Part shown: positions 41,914 through 54,274 of the stretch, one piece after another
Numbering within the stretch: the stretch's first letter is position 1
Layout of the letters: every line of letters starts with the position of its first letter
NCBI RefSeq assembly: GCF_002091955.1
Contig: NZ_MKKY01000072.1
Location: forward strand, 186,001-250,000
Length of the DNA: 64,000 nucleotides
Direction: 5' to 3'
Source of the DNA: Rhodococcus sp. 1168
Lineage (GTDB): Bacteria > Actinomycetota > Actinomycetes > Mycobacteriales > Mycobacteriaceae
The notes under the pieces: model-generated
The model's database searches: none
What the model saw: the letters and a program-made list of their open reading frames with translations, nothing else
What the model was told of the DNA's origin: nothing
Program-made: the position numbers and the translations under genes

Positions 41914-42735
41914 ATGGCCACCTCAGTCATGACTTCGCATCTCTCGACCGCTCCCGTCACCGACCGCTACACGATGGTGATGGAAACCGACAAAGACCAC
42001 CGCGAAGCCGCGCAGCGCCTTCGCTACAACGTGTTCGCGGCCGAACCGGGCTTTCGAATGCCGAGTGATTCCGATGGACGCGATGTCGATCGATTCGATG
42101 AATACTGCGACCATCTACTTGTCCGCGACAATCTCAGCGACTCCTTTGTCGGGTGCTACCGAATGCTTCCTCCCGACGCCGCAATCCGGGCTGGTGGGTA
42201 CTACACGGCGACCGAGTTCGACATCACCGCGCTGGATCCGGTGGGCTCCAGGGTCGTCGAAATGGGCCGGGCCGTCGTACATCCCGACCACAGATCGGGT
42301 TCCGTTCTGGGTTTGATGTGGGCCGGGATTCTGCATTACCTCGAGGTCACCGGACTGCACTCGGTGATGGGTTGTGTGTCGGTCCCCATGCAGTCCGGGG
42401 GTGTCGAGCTGCCGGGTGCGAACGTTCGCGGGGTGCGTGACTTCCTCCTCGATCGACATGGATCCCCCCTCGATCAGCGGGCTGTGCCATACAACCCCGT
42501 GGTCGTCGACGGGAGATCGCTCGACGAGACAGCCCGCCCTGTTCGTACCGTGATTCCGCCGCTGCTGAAGGGTTACCTGAGGCTCGGTGCCACGGTATGC
42601 GGGGAACCCGCTCATGATCCGGCGTTCGAAGTTGCCGATTTCGTGGCGCTCCTTGGTTTGCAGCAAGCGAATACGCGCTACCTGGACCGGCTTCGTAGCG
42701 CTGCCGGCACTGTCGAAAGGACGTCGAACGCGTGA
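41914..42735 (+). CDS. GNAT-fold acyltransferase, OlsB/Rv3027c-like
   Basis: The 273-residue protein belongs to the Acetyltransf_5 group that includes ornithine N-acyltransferase OlsB and autoinducer-synthase-like folds. Visible parts are RLRYNVFAAEPGF, DxxDEYCDHLLVRD, VGCYRMLPPD and VVEMGRAVVHPDHRSG. It probably transfers a long acyl chain to an amine. The next gene, a PlsC-type enzyme, overlaps its stop by 4 bp, the same pairing as OlsB with OlsA. Formation of an ornithine-type lipid is therefore a testable inference. Confidence 0.82.
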   Translation: MATSVMTSHLSTAPVTDRYTMVMETDKDHREAAQRLRYNVFAAEPGFRMPSDSDGRDVDRFDEYCDHLLVRDNLSDSFVGCYRMLPPDAAIRAGGYYTATEFDITALDPVGSRVVEMGRAVVHPDHRSGSVLGLMWAGILHYLEVTGLHSVMGCVSVPMQSGGVELPGANVRGVRDFLLDRHGSPLDQRAVPYNPVVVDGRSLDETARPVRTVIPPLLKGYLRLGATVCGEPAHDPAFEVADFVALLGLQQANTRYLDRLRSAAGTVERTSNA

Positions 42736-43667
42736 GCGAGGTTGAGATTCTGTCCTCGGTGCCACCGCCGCAACTGTCGGCTTCGCATGCCGAGCACTCC
42801 TGGATGCCGTCGAGTCCGTGCGGAGACCGATGCATTCCGCGCAGGTCGGAATCCATCCGGCGGATCGGATTGGTGGTGCGAGCGGTGCTGGCGTTGTTCG
42901 CCATCGGATTGCTGCCGCTCTTGATCCTGATCGGTCTGCTCTGGCCAGGTGTCCGAGGGGGCGCGGCGACAGTCGGCGCAAGATTGTTGTTGACGGCGGT
43001 CGGTATCGGTCTCCGGGTGGAGGATCATCGATCCGACCGTGAGGCCTCGCGCACACGGAACGGTTCGCTGGTGGTAGCCGGCCACGTGTCCTGGGCTGAC
43101 ATCCTGGTGTTGACGGCGATTCGTCCCGCCAGATTCGTCGCTCGGGCAGATCTGGTCGACTGGCCCCTCCTCGGACTCTTGGCGCGGTCGATGAAGGTGA
43201 TTTCCATCGATCGGGGCAAGCTTCGCGCACTTCCCGAGACAGTCGGCCAGGTATCGGCCACGCTGCGCGAAGGGGGCTCGGTGATCGTGTTTCCCGAGGG
43301 AACCACGTGGTGCGGACTTGCATACGGATCGTTCCGGCCCGCTATGTTCCAGGCCGCGATCGATACCGAGACCTGGGTGCAGCCGGTTCGACTGCGATAT
43401 GTCGACACCCTTCGCGATCGGACTACGACGTCGACGTGCTTCGTCGGGGACGAGACCATCGGCAGATCGATCGGACGTATTTTTAGATTGAAGGGCATAG
43501 TGGCGGAGGTCGCATTGGTCGCCCCGCAAGCGCCAGGAAACGACCGACGCGATCTTGCGCGTCGTTGTGAGGCCTCGATCAGAGCCGGTGACGTGCACGA
43601 CCGGCGCCTTCATTCGATAGTCGAGAGCGCGGGCGTCGATCCGAAAGCCACCCACGTGCGCAGTTGA
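42732..43667 (+). CDS. PlsC-like 1-acylglycerol-3-phosphate / lyso-lipid acyltransferase, Rv3026c-like
   Basis: The 311-residue protein has an N-terminal membrane anchor (about residues 45-70) and an acyltransferase domain with block I HVSWAD (H-x4-D, about 117-122), block III FPEGTT and a downstream block IV proline region. It esterifies a lyso-lipid with an acyl group. The GTG overlaps the stop of the GNAT gene (GTGA). The tight pairing suggests that both enzymes act on one lipid. Confidence 0.88.
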   Translation: MSEVEILSSVPPPQLSASHAEHSWMPSSPCGDRCIPRRSESIRRIGLVVRAVLALFAIGLLPLLILIGLLWPGVRGGAATVGARLLLTAVGIGLRVEDHRSDREASRTRNGSLVVAGHVSWADILVLTAIRPARFVARADLVDWPLLGLLARSMKVISIDRGKLRALPETVGQVSATLREGGSVIVFPEGTTWCGLAYGSFRPAMFQAAIDTETWVQPVRLRYVDTLRDRTTTSTCFVGDETIGRSIGRIFRLKGIVAEVALVAPQAPGNDRRDLARRCEASIRAGDVHDRRLHSIVESAGVDPKATHVRS

Positions 43668-43732
43668 CGCACTCCAGTCCAACTATCGCGTGCGAATAGC
43701 AACGGCGACGACCAGCTATCCTGGTAATCGTT

Positions 43733-44971
43733 ATGCCCTCTGCCCGCAGTTCGGCTGCTATCAACTCGACGATTCCCCCCGTCTACCTCGACCACGCAGC
43801 GACGACACCGATGTCCGCCGCCGCGATCGAGGCGATGACTGCTGCTTTATCGACCGTCGGCAACGCGTCGTCCTTGCACGGCTCGGGCCGTGCGGCCAGG
43901 CGCCGCGTCGAGGAGTCGCGCGAGTCGATCGCTGCACACCTCGGTGCCCGGCCCTCGGAAGTGATTTTCACCTCAGGTGGCACCGAAAGCGACAACCTCG
44001 CTGTGAAGGGAATCTTCACGGCCCGACGTGACGAGGATTCCCGTCGGACCAGGATCATCGCCGCATCCGTGGAGCACCACGCCGTGCTCGATGCGGTGGA
44101 ATGGCTCGTCGCGCACGAGGGCGCTCAGGTGACGTGGCTGCCGGTCGACGCGTCGGGATGCGTGCATCCCGACGTATTGCGCGCCGAACTCGACGTGAAC
44201 GCGAGCGAGACCGCGTTGGTCACCGTCATGTGGGCGAACAACGAAGTCGGCACCGTCATGCCGATTCACGCTCTCGCGAGTGTTGCTCGCGAATTCGATG
44301 TGCCGATGCACAGCGACGCCATTCAGGCAGTTCCGCATCTGCAGGTCGACTTCGCCGCCAGCGGGCTTTCCGCGCTCAGTATTGCTGCCCACAAGTTCGG
44401 TGGCCCGCAAGGCGTCGGAGCGTTACTGCTGGGCCGGACCGTTCCCTGCGTTCCGCTGCTGCACGGTGGCGGCCACGAACGTGACGTTCGATCGGGCACG
44501 CACGACACAGCGTCGATCGTCGCCATGGCTGCAGCGTTGCGGGATGCCGTCGACAATCGTGAGCGGCGACACGAAGAGCTGTCCCGGCTGCGCGATCGCA
44601 TGATCGACGGAGTCCGCGCCATCGATCCCGAGGTGATCGTCAACGGCGCCGCAGGTGAAGGTGGCCTGGCAGGGATCGCGCATTTCACTTTCCCTGGTTG
44701 CGAGGGAGATTCGCTGTTGATGTTGCTCGATGCCGCTGGGATCGAATGCTCGACGGGGTCTGCGTGCACGGCAGGCGTTGCAAGCGCCAGCCATGTGTTG
44801 ATAGCGATGGGAGCGGACCCGGCGACTGCGCGGGGGTCGTTGCGGTTCTCGTTGGGAGCCGGTTCTTCCAACAGTGACATCGACGCCCTCTTGGCGGCGC
44901 TGCCTCAGGTAATCGAACGTGCCCGCGCTGCGGGACTTGCGAGCGTAGGAGCTCGGGGAGGACATCGCTGA
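43733..44971 (+). CDS. iscS: Cysteine desulfurase (NifS/IscS type)
   Basis: The 412-residue PLP enzyme takes sulfur from cysteine as persulfide. Visible features are YLDHAATTP at the N-terminus, HHAVLDA with the PLP-stacking His, the Schiff-base lysine in [10 protein letters not shown] (near 219) and the persulfide cysteine in STGSACTAG (near 345). It directly precedes and overlaps mnmA, so delivery of sulfur for tRNA thiolation is likely, alongside Fe-S and MoaD thiocarboxylation. TATCCT is 10 nt before the ATG. Confidence 0.94.
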   Translation: MPSARSSAAINSTIPPVYLDHAATTPMSAAAIEAMTAALSTVGNASSLHGSGRAARRRVEESRESIAAHLGARPSEVIFTSGGTESDNLAVKGIFTARRDEDSRRTRIIAASVEHHAVLDAVEWLVAHEGAQVTWLPVDASGCVHPDVLRAELDVNASETALVTVMWANNEVGTVMPIHALASVAREFDVPMHSDAIQAVPHLQVDFAASGLSALSIAAHKFGGPQGVGALLLGRTVPCVPLLHGGGHERDVRSGTHDTASIVAMAAALRDAVDNRERRHEELSRLRDRMIDGVRAIDPEVIVNGAAGEGGLAGIAHFTFPGCEGDSLLMLLDAAGIECSTGSACTAGVASASHVLIAMGADPATARGSLRFSLGAGSSNSDIDALLAALPQVIERARAAGLASVGARGGHR

Positions 44972-46062
44972 TGCGTGTTTTGGCAGCAATGAGTGGCGGA
45001 GTCGATTCGGCGGTGGCGGCTGCGCGGGCAGTCGACGAGGGACACGATGTCGTCGGTGTACATCTGGCGTTGTCCAGCGAGCCCGGGACGCTTCGTACCG
45101 GCTCACGTGGGTGCTGCTCCAAGGAGGACGCCGGTGACGCACGCCGCGCTGCGGACGTCCTCGGTATCCCGTTCTACGTCTGGGATTTTGCCGACCGCTT
45201 CAAAGAAGACGTCATCGACGATTTCATCGAATCCTATGCCGCGGGCGAGACTCCCAATCCATGCTTGCGCTGCAACGAGAAGATCAAGTTCTCCGCGCTG
45301 GCCGACCGTGCACTGGCACTCGGGTTCGACGCCGTCGCCACCGGTCACTATGCGCAATTGCACGATGGTGTCCTGCGTCGAGCGGTCGATGCCGACAAGG
45401 ACCAGTCGTATGTACTCGCCGTTCTCACCGAGAGCCAGCTCTCTCGTGCGATGTTCCCGATCGGCGACACACCGAAGTCCGAGATCCGCGCCGAAGCGGC
45501 CGAGCGGGGACTCGCCGTCGCCGACAAGCCGGACAGTCACGACATCTGCTTCATTCCGTCGGGAGACACACGAGCATTCCTCGGTGCCACGATCGGTATC
45601 CGGCCGGGCAAGGTAGTCGACGCCGACACTGGCGCCGAGCTGGCCGACCACGACGGCATACATGGATTCACCATCGGGCAGCGCAAGGGCCTGGGTGTCG
45701 AGGGACCTGCAGCAGACGGGAAGCCCCGCTACGTGACGGCGATCGAAGCCGAGAGTGGCAACGTGATCGTCGGCTCGGCAAGTCGTCTGGATGTGTGGGC
45801 TATCACCGGTGAGCGTGCAGTGTGGACTCAGGGGACCGCTCCGGTCGGGCCGATCGAGTGCGTTGTGCAGGTTCGTGCGCACGGCGGGTTGACCGACGCT
45901 GTAGCCGAGGCCACCGCCGACGGAGGCATGGACATCACTCTTCGTGCACCGCTCACTGGCGTTGCCCGGGGACAGGCTGCCGTTCTGTATCGCCGGGATA
46001 TGGAGGGAGACATCGTGATCGGGAGCTCCACGATATCCGGCACTCGTTCCGAGAACGTGTGA
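44971..46062 (+). CDS. mnmA: tRNA-specific 2-thiouridylase MnmA
   Basis: The 363-residue enzyme thiolates U34 of tRNA-Lys, -Glu and -Gln. It has the PP-loop SGGVDSA (residues 8-14), the first catalytic cysteine in NPCLRCNEK and the second in SHDICFIP. The C-terminal OB-like part has GQRKGLGV. Its ATG shares one base with the iscS stop (TGATG), and its own stop overlaps the next gene, forming a three-gene coupled operon. Confidence 0.96.
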   Translation: MRVLAAMSGGVDSAVAAARAVDEGHDVVGVHLALSSEPGTLRTGSRGCCSKEDAGDARRAADVLGIPFYVWDFADRFKEDVIDDFIESYAAGETPNPCLRCNEKIKFSALADRALALGFDAVATGHYAQLHDGVLRRAVDADKDQSYVLAVLTESQLSRAMFPIGDTPKSEIRAEAAERGLAVADKPDSHDICFIPSGDTRAFLGATIGIRPGKVVDADTGAELADHDGIHGFTIGQRKGLGVEGPAADGKPRYVTAIEAESGNVIVGSASRLDVWAITGERAVWTQGTAPVGPIECVVQVRAHGGLTDAVAEATADGGMDITLRAPLTGVARGQAAVLYRRDMEGDIVIGSSTISGTRSENV

Positions 46063-47078
46063 CCGCGGGCGTTTTCAGCTCCCTCTCGACCGGTATCGGA
46101 TCGTGGCCCGGCGTCGACGTTCGTGAGGCCTGTGCCGTTGTGCTCGGGGAGCTGCCGGTTCTGCCTCATCTCGTAGAACTTCCTGCCCGTGGTATCGGCG
46201 CCGACATGATCGGGCGTACTGGTGCCATCATGGCGGACATCGAGCTGGATGTCCGAACTTCGGGTTACCGTGTCGCTCAGCGTAAGTCGCTCACCGGACG
46301 GCGTGCTGCGGACCTACTGCGCGAGGATCTCGATGTTCTCGAAGAGCTTTGGGAGACGGGCGGTTTCGCGTCCTCTGACCGCCGGTTGAAAATTCAGGTC
46401 GCCGGCCCGTTCACCATGGCTGCGCAGGTGGAGCTTCGGTCGGCCCATCGCGTGCTGACCGACCGTGGCGCGGTGCGCGACTTTGCCGGATCGCTGGCAG
46501 AGGGTGTCCGGCAACACTGTGCGGAGATATCCTCGCGCCTCGGTGTAGAGGTAGTCGTCCAACTCGACGAACCGAGTCTGCCTGCGGTGCTGGAAGGTTC
46601 ACTGAGTGGAGTGACGATGCTGGATTCGGTGCGCGCCATGCCCGAGCCCGACGCGTTGGATCTGCTCGACACCGTCATCGCTGGTATCGGCCTCCCGGTT
46701 GCCGTCCACTGTTGCGCTCCTGCCGCTCCGCTAGAGCTGATTCGTCGCAGTGACGCGCAGGCTGCGGCAATCGACGTCTCCTTGCTGCGATCACGCGATC
46801 TCGATGCTGTGGGTGAGTTTCTGCAGGCGGGAAAGACGCTGATGTTGGGATTGGTACCCGGTGTCGCCCCGGATCGGACGCCGAAGTGGCGTGAGGTGGC
46901 GACACCTGCGGTGACGCTCGTCGACCGGCTCGGATTCCCGCGGTCCGTGCTCGCGACACAGATCTCCGTGGTGCCTGCGTGCGGTCTGGCGGAGGCGACG
47001 CCCGACTGGGCTCGCACTGCACTGGCTTTGGCGAAGGACGTCGCAGACGCCTTTCAGGATGCGCCCGACTCCCTGTAA
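46059..47078 (+). CDS. MetE C-terminal domain-like (cobalamin-independent methionine synthase family) protein
   Basis: The 339-residue protein matches only the catalytic C-terminal half of MetE, including the zinc-site HCC of VAVHCCAP (near 217) and the later cysteine in VVPACGL. It lacks the N-terminal MetE domain, so it is not a full methionine synthase. Such short forms can use other methyl donors or thiol acceptors. It starts at GTG 46059 overlapping the mnmA stop, the same order as M. tuberculosis Rv3015c beside ligA. Confidence 0.85.
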   Translation: MTAGVFSSLSTGIGSWPGVDVREACAVVLGELPVLPHLVELPARGIGADMIGRTGAIMADIELDVRTSGYRVAQRKSLTGRRAADLLREDLDVLEELWETGGFASSDRRLKIQVAGPFTMAAQVELRSAHRVLTDRGAVRDFAGSLAEGVRQHCAEISSRLGVEVVVQLDEPSLPAVLEGSLSGVTMLDSVRAMPEPDALDLLDTVIAGIGLPVAVHCCAPAAPLELIRRSDAQAAAIDVSLLRSRDLDAVGEFLQAGKTLMLGLVPGVAPDRTPKWREVATPAVTLVDRLGFPRSVLATQISVVPACGLAEATPDWARTALALAKDVADAFQDAPDSL

Positions 47079-47114
47079 CGCTTTCGGTGCGTCATCGGTG
47101 TCGGTCGGGTCCGT

Positions 47115-49271
<2,157 letters not shown>

Positions 49272-49282
49272 GACGGACCGAT

Positions 49283-49933
49283 CTAGTTCAGAACAGTGGC
49301 GACAATGCCGGCCAGGTATCCGAGGCGGGCTACTTCCGACGGTCTGAATTCGGGTCCGCCTGGGCGTCCCAGCATCAATACTGTCCCGGTTGAGCCCAGC
49401 GGCGCGGCAGCCAGTGTCGTGTCCATATCTCGCCACACCTTGGGGACCCAATCGGCATCGCCGTCGAGGCTTGCCGGACGTGTGAGCGGCATCCACGGCA
49501 TCTCGGTGGCGTGGGTTTCGGGCGCGCCCGAACTGCCGACGACTCGAAACGATCCATGCTTGTTCGTCGCTACCACGACGCTCCACCCGACCCGCAATAC
49601 CCGTGGTGCGCCGTCGACCAGTACCTGAAGTCGATCGTCGGACGCTGCTGCGACGCGGTCGATGAGTTCGAGTTCACGGTGGGTGTCCAGCACTCCGGTG
49701 TACGGCCTGATGGAGTCCACTCGGACATCGGCCACATTCTCCGAGGCAGTGATCAACGTGTCCGGCAGGGAACCGGGCGCGACTTCCACTACTAGGTCGT
49801 CCACCGCGTAGCCGTCGCCCCGTTCGATCACGTCGAGAGAGAGGATGTCCGCGCCCACGGAACCCAACGCGACTGCGAGTGCACCGAGACTGCCTGGTCG
49901 ATCGGGCAGTTGGACTCGGAGCAGGTATGACAT
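49283..49933 (-). CDS. ACT-domain protein, Rv3013-like
   Basis: The 216-residue cytoplasmic protein has an N-terminal ACT domain (about residues 1-75, LLRVQLPDRPGSLGALAVALG split over the first helix). The ligand-binding DRPGSLG turn is present. The rest is a conserved region of unknown function that resembles a degenerate GAF-like fold only weakly. Such proteins usually sense amino acids. It is divergent from gatC, as in mycobacteria. AAAGGC is a weak ribosome site upstream. Confidence 0.8.
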   Translation of the reverse strand: MSYLLRVQLPDRPGSLGALAVALGSVGADILSLDVIERGDGYAVDDLVVEVAPGSLPDTLITASENVADVRVDSIRPYTGVLDTHRELELIDRVAAASDDRLQVLVDGAPRVLRVGWSVVVATNKHGSFRVVGSSGAPETHATEMPWMPLTRPASLDGDADWVPKVWRDMDTTLAAAPLGSTGTVLMLGRPGGPEFRPSEVARLGYLAGIVATVLN

Positions 49934-50207
49934 GTCGCAGCCTTTCGGTGGCGTGTGGCGGAAGAGTTCGGAGCCGTCAGCTATCCGAACTTAACCGACC
50001 CGATGCGCCGCGTCTGCGCAGCGCCGCGCGCAATCCTTGCATTGTCTTGGATATGAGGTCGAACTGCAGCCCCGCGTGTAACCAGGACGACATATACCGC
50101 GGAGAGTGAACGCTGAATGCGGCGACTGGATGGTCAGCTACTACGCTTGCACACGGTCGCGTACCTGTGCGGCTTGCTACTCGACATGTGTGAAAGGGGT
50201 CTACGCG

Positions 50208-50507
50208 GTGCCTGATATCTCCCGCGACGAGGTGGCTCACCTCGCCCGGCTGTCCCGGCTGGCTCTCAGCGAAGCCGAACTGGACGAGTTCGCCGGCCAG
50301 CTGGATTCGATTCTTCACTACGTGAAGACGGTCGCGGAGGTTGCAGCGGACGACGTCCCACCGACGGCCAATCCCAGTGCTATCACCAACGTGACGCGAC
50401 CGGACGTGATCGCGCCGGGTCTTACCCCCGAGCAAGCGTTGTCGAGCGCGCCCAACGCAGAGGGGAATCGGTTCGCCGTCCCGCAGATTCTGGGAGAGAA
50501 CGAATGA
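50208..50507 (+). CDS. gatC: Aspartyl/glutamyl-tRNA amidotransferase subunit C
   Basis: The 99-residue GatC stabilises the GatA-GatB amidotransferase. Conserved [14 protein letters not shown] (N-terminal helix) and YVKTVAEV with a C-terminal NRFAVPQIL are present. GTG 50208 follows GAAAGGGG; an upstream in-frame extension does not fit the family. The stop overlaps gatA (ATGA). Confidence 0.94.
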   Translation: MPDISRDEVAHLARLSRLALSEAELDEFAGQLDSILHYVKTVAEVAADDVPPTANPSAITNVTRPDVIAPGLTPEQALSSAPNAEGNRFAVPQILGENE

Positions 50508-51976
50508 CCGATCTGACTGCCCTCGACGCCTCCGAACTGGCATCGCGTATTCACTCTCGTGAAGTCTCGGCAGTGGAGGTGACGCAGGCTCACCTGGACC
50601 GCATCGACAAGGTCGACGGCGAGTTCCACGCATTCCTTCATGTCGCCGGAGCCGGTGCCTTGGTATCCGCCAAAGAGGTCGATGCTTCGCTCGCCGCCGG
50701 GGATGCACCCGCATCCGCACTCGCCGGGGTGCCTCTTGCGCTCAAGGATGTCTTCACCACGACCGACATGCCGACGACGGCTGCGTCGAAAATCCTAGAG
50801 GGATGGATCTCTCCCTACGATTCGACGGTCACCTCCAAGCTTCGGGCCGCGGGGATCCCACTGTTGGGCAAGACCAACATGGACGAATTCGCGATGGGCT
50901 CGTCCACCGAGAACTCGGCCTACGGGCCGACCAAGAACCCGTGGGACACCACGCGTATCCCAGGTGGCTCCGGAGGCGGAAGCGCGGCGGCACTGGCCTC
51001 GTACCAAGCCCCGCTCGCCATAGGCACCGATACCGGCGGTTCGATTCGTCAGCCCGCTGCCCTTACCGGCACCGTCGGCACCAAGCCGACGTACGGCACG
51101 GTATCTCGCTATGGGCTCATCGCCTGTGCGTCCTCGCTCGATCAGGGTGGCCCCTGCGGGCGCACGGTTCTGGACACCGCGTTGCTGCACGAGGTCATCG
51201 CCGGGCACGACCCACGCGATTCCACCTCGGTCGACACCGTTGTGCCGTCGGTCGTCGCGGCAGCACGCGAAGGTGCCCGAGGGGACCTTTCCGGTGTTCG
51301 CGTCGGCGTCGTGAAGGAATTGCACTCCGAGAGTTATCAATCCGGTGTCATCTCCTCTTTCGATGCCGCCGTTGCAACGTTGACCGGTCTCGGTGCCGAG
51401 GTGGTCGAGGTGTCGTGCCCCAATTTCGTGCATGCCCTCGCCGCGTACTACCTGATTCTGCCTTCCGAGGTGTCCTCGAACCTTGCCCGTTTCGACGGTA
51501 TGCGTTACGGCGCCCGCGCCGGTGACGACGGAAGTAACAGTGCCGATCAGGTCATGGCCATCACGCGCGCCGAAGGATTCGGCGCAGAAGTCAAGCGTCG
51601 CATCATGATCGGTACCTACGCGTTGTCCGCCGGCTATTACGACGAGTATTACGGCCAGGCACTCAAGGTCCGCACGCTCATTGCGCGCGACTTCGACGCC
51701 GCCTACGAGAAGGTGGACGTCCTGCTGTCGCCGACGACGCCGACGACAGCGTTCCCGTTGGGGGACAAGGTGAACGATCCGATCGCGATGTACCTCAACG
51801 ATCTGTGCACGTTGCCGACCAACCTTGCCGGCCACTGTGCAATGTCCGTGCCTTCGGGTCTGGCGTCCGAGGATGGGCTGCCTGTCGGCTTGCAGATCAT
51901 GGCACCGGCATTCGCCGACGATCGCCTCTACCGGGTCGGTGCGGCATACGAGGTTGCTCGCGGCCCGCTGAAGTAG
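50504..51976 (+). CDS. gatA: Aspartyl/glutamyl-tRNA amidotransferase subunit A
   Basis: The 490-residue amidase generates ammonia from glutamine for transamidation of Glu-tRNA(Gln) and Asp-tRNA(Asn). The Ser-cisSer-Lys triad is visible: Lys in VPLALKD (near 77), and serines in [12 protein letters not shown] and in [11 protein letters not shown] (near 175). It is co-translated with gatC. gatB is about 5.4 kb away beyond an inserted gene cassette. Confidence 0.97.
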   Translation: MTDLTALDASELASRIHSREVSAVEVTQAHLDRIDKVDGEFHAFLHVAGAGALVSAKEVDASLAAGDAPASALAGVPLALKDVFTTTDMPTTAASKILEGWISPYDSTVTSKLRAAGIPLLGKTNMDEFAMGSSTENSAYGPTKNPWDTTRIPGGSGGGSAAALASYQAPLAIGTDTGGSIRQPAALTGTVGTKPTYGTVSRYGLIACASSLDQGGPCGRTVLDTALLHEVIAGHDPRDSTSVDTVVPSVVAAAREGARGDLSGVRVGVVKELHSESYQSGVISSFDAAVATLTGLGAEVVEVSCPNFVHALAAYYLILPSEVSSNLARFDGMRYGARAGDDGSNSADQVMAITRAEGFGAEVKRRIMIGTYALSAGYYDEYYGQALKVRTLIARDFDAAYEKVDVLLSPTTPTTAFPLGDKVNDPIAMYLNDLCTLPTNLAGHCAMSVPSGLASEDGLPVGLQIMAPAFADDRLYRVGAAYEVARGPLK

Positions 51977-52032
51977 CGAACGGGGGGACCTCGGCGCCGC
52001 GGCTCGACTGCAATTCGGTCGATGCTGATCGC

Positions 52033-53430
52033 TCAGCACGCGGGCATCGAGGTTCCCTGGTCGGTGCCGTATCGGTGGCCATGCCCAGCAGGCACGCCGA
52101 GTGCGGAGAACAGGTCCACTGTCGTCTGGACGAAGCTGACGCCCGGTATCCATTGCGGTATCGGTGCGTCGCGACGGGCGGAGCTCAGATCTGGTTTCGA
52201 TCCGACGAGCTCGGTGGACCACCAGATGACCGGGTCGGATGTGTTCGCCATCATTGTCGCGTTTCCGGGGACAACCTCGTGCGCAGGTGGGCCTGCCCAC
52301 AGCGCTCCACACAGTGTGGTCGGCGTAGTAGTTCCCTCGAGTACGGCTGCGGCCGAACTGCCTCCGATTGCCCCGAGGCTTTGGCCGTAGAGATAGAGGT
52401 TCGGCCGCGCGTCGAGCGGTACCTCGCCGATACGGCGCGATACCGCCTCGAGCAATGCCGTCGCGGACGCCTTGGCAAGCGGTTGTGCGAAAAGAAATGT
52501 AGCCCAACTGGGTTCATGTGAATACTGGGCCGCGACGGTAGCGACGTCCCCGGCGAACCGTGTTTCGAGTCCGGTCACGGCATTTTCGTCGATCCACCCG
52601 GAACCGGTCGGTACAGCTACGACGATGTGTGAGCGGTCGAATCCACCTGTGCGGTCGAGTTCGCGTACTGCCAACTCGGCGCGTGCTTCGGCGTCGGTCG
52701 ACTCTTGGAGCCCGATGTAGGCGCGTACGGTCGAAAGATCGGTACCGCCTGCGGCGAAAATGCGGCCTTCACGGCCCAGATCGTTCCAGGTGATCAGCGA
52801 TGCGGCACTGCCGGAGCGAGAAGGCGACTTCGGAATCGACAGGGAAGTGTCGACGAGAGAATTCGCTACAGCGGACCGTTCGGCAAGGCCGGAGAAGGCC
52901 ATCGGTACCGCGATGAAGTGGGCGCCGATCAGGAGGACTGTCAGCATGACAATCGCTTTCACTCGTCCAAGGCGTAGAAATCCGCGAGTGGTCGCGAGAA
53001 AGAGCACGATCAGAATCGCCGAGACGGAGACCGAACCGCACACTATTTCGATCCAATGCCACCGGCTTGCTGCAGGCATGCCCATGGACGAGCGCAGGAA
53101 GCTTTGCCACCGCGCGGCGGCAACTCCTGCGACAGCTACCGCGACAACACTTGCCGCAGCCGACACACGTCGGGCTCCTAACCGCGGGGCGATCGGCACG
53201 AGTCGGCGGAGAAATCGGTGGAGTCCAGCCGACAGTCCGAGGCCGAGGGCCGCCAGGACTCCAGTGACCATTGCTTGTGTCAGCGACGACCTGGGCAGAA
53301 GTCCCGGGGCAAGCGATACGGCAACCATGCCTCCGACGATCAGCGACGTCGCGACGCGAGGAACTTCGAGTCGGGTCTCGGGCGCAGTTTGAAGTGCAGC
53401 AGTGGGGCGTAAGCGAACGGACGTGGTCAT
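52033..53430 (-). CDS. Multi-pass membrane alpha/beta-hydrolase (DUF2319/Abhydrolase_9-like)
   Basis: The 465-residue protein has about four N-terminal membrane helices (residues 20-170). A C-terminal alpha/beta-hydrolase domain contains the nucleophile elbow GQSLGAIGGS (near residue 340). It is probably an esterase or lipase facing the cell exterior or membrane surface; the substrate is unknown. The ATG at 53430 overlaps the stop of the phospholipase A2 gene (ATGA), so both enzymes are made together, which suggests joint lipid remodelling (inference). Confidence 0.82.
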   Translation of the reverse strand: MTTSVRLRPTAALQTAPETRLEVPRVATSLIVGGMVAVSLAPGLLPRSSLTQAMVTGVLAALGLGLSAGLHRFLRRLVPIAPRLGARRVSAAASVVAVAVAGVAAARWQSFLRSSMGMPAASRWHWIEIVCGSVSVSAILIVLFLATTRGFLRLGRVKAIVMLTVLLIGAHFIAVPMAFSGLAERSAVANSLVDTSLSIPKSPSRSGSAASLITWNDLGREGRIFAAGGTDLSTVRAYIGLQESTDAEARAELAVRELDRTGGFDRSHIVVAVPTGSGWIDENAVTGLETRFAGDVATVAAQYSHEPSWATFLFAQPLAKASATALLEAVSRRIGEVPLDARPNLYLYGQSLGAIGGSSAAAVLEGTTTPTTLCGALWAGPPAHEVVPGNATMMANTSDPVIWWSTELVGSKPDLSSARRDAPIPQWIPGVSFVQTTVDLFSALGVPAGHGHRYGTDQGTSMPAC

Positions 53431-54107
53431 GATGACACTGCCTGGCGGGCGTGACGAGAAGGGTAGAGCGACAAGGCACCCAGCGCCGCGGCCGACAATG
53501 CTGTAACGACAGTGCCGGCAAGCAGGAACGGTAGTGCAGGTTCCGGAATGGGTGTCCCGTCGTGCTGACGCCATGAGTTCAAACGAACCGAGGAAGCCGC
53601 AACCTCGGCCATACCGTCGCACACTGCACGAGAAAGAACTTCGGTCCGCTGTGCACACGCGGCGTGCATATCTGCCGCGAGCATCGAATCGAGACTTCGT
53701 CGCGCAGAGGCGGGAAGCCTGTTGCCGTGAATCGCGCCGTGGCGTAGTAGATCGTAGCCGAGATCATGTGCTGCACAGGAAGATTCAAACTCCTCGGGCA
53801 GCGGTATCGGCGACGAGCAGCTCCCAGTGGGATTCACCAGCAAGTCATGTTCGATGGTAGGGGAGTAACCGAAGTCGCCGACGAAGTCGGGAGGCACTTT
53901 CGATGCCGCGTCGGACGCGTCATGCATGATCAGTGCCTCGATGGCAATCGAGGTTTCGGTACGCACCGTCGATCCGGATGGAGCGTCGGCACTCGCCTCG
54001 GGTACCGAGAACGCCACGGTCGCAGCTAATGCTGCGCACACCGCCGCCACCGTTGCCAGGTGGTTCGTTCGTCTTGTTTCGCTGGGCGTTCCGGCCGTTT
54101 GCTTCAT
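53427..54107 (-). CDS. Exported prokaryotic-type phospholipase A2
   Basis: The 226-residue protein has a signal peptide or anchor (residues 15-40, ending near ASA). Its compact PLA2 domain carries the catalytic pair H114-D115 in CAAHDLGYD, with a second cysteine at 97 for a disulfide. A C-terminal hydrophobic helix (about 192-215) may hold the enzyme to the membrane. It would release fatty acids from phospholipids. The ATG at 54107 is supported by TAGCGT 7 nt upstream; longer frames are rejected. Confidence 0.85.
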   Translation of the reverse strand: MKQTAGTPSETRRTNHLATVAAVCAALAATVAFSVPEASADAPSGSTVRTETSIAIEALIMHDASDAASKVPPDFVGDFGYSPTIEHDLLVNPTGSCSSPIPLPEEFESSCAAHDLGYDLLRHGAIHGNRLPASARRSLDSMLAADMHAACAQRTEVLSRAVCDGMAEVAASSVRLNSWRQHDGTPIPEPALPFLLAGTVVTALSAAALGALSLYPSRHARQAVSS

Positions 54108-54114
54108 GGTCAGG

Positions 54115-54120
54115 ACGCTA
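54115..54120 (-). promoter_or_regulatory. -10 box of the phospholipase A2 operon, leaderless
   Basis: On the minus strand this reads TAGCGT, 7 nt before the ATG at 54107. It lies in the 167-bp divergent gap shared with the histidine kinase gene. Confidence 0.5.
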
Positions 54121-54274
54121 TGAACGGGTTGTGCCAGGTGTCCTCGCCCTGCGGTGCTGGTTCTGCCCGACACCGACACCTGGATGTCGACGCTGCGCTG
54201 ATACCTAGGGGTTGGTGTCTTCTCACTCCTCAGTACGATGACTTTTCGGGTCAGGGTTCCTAGTGTTCACACCT

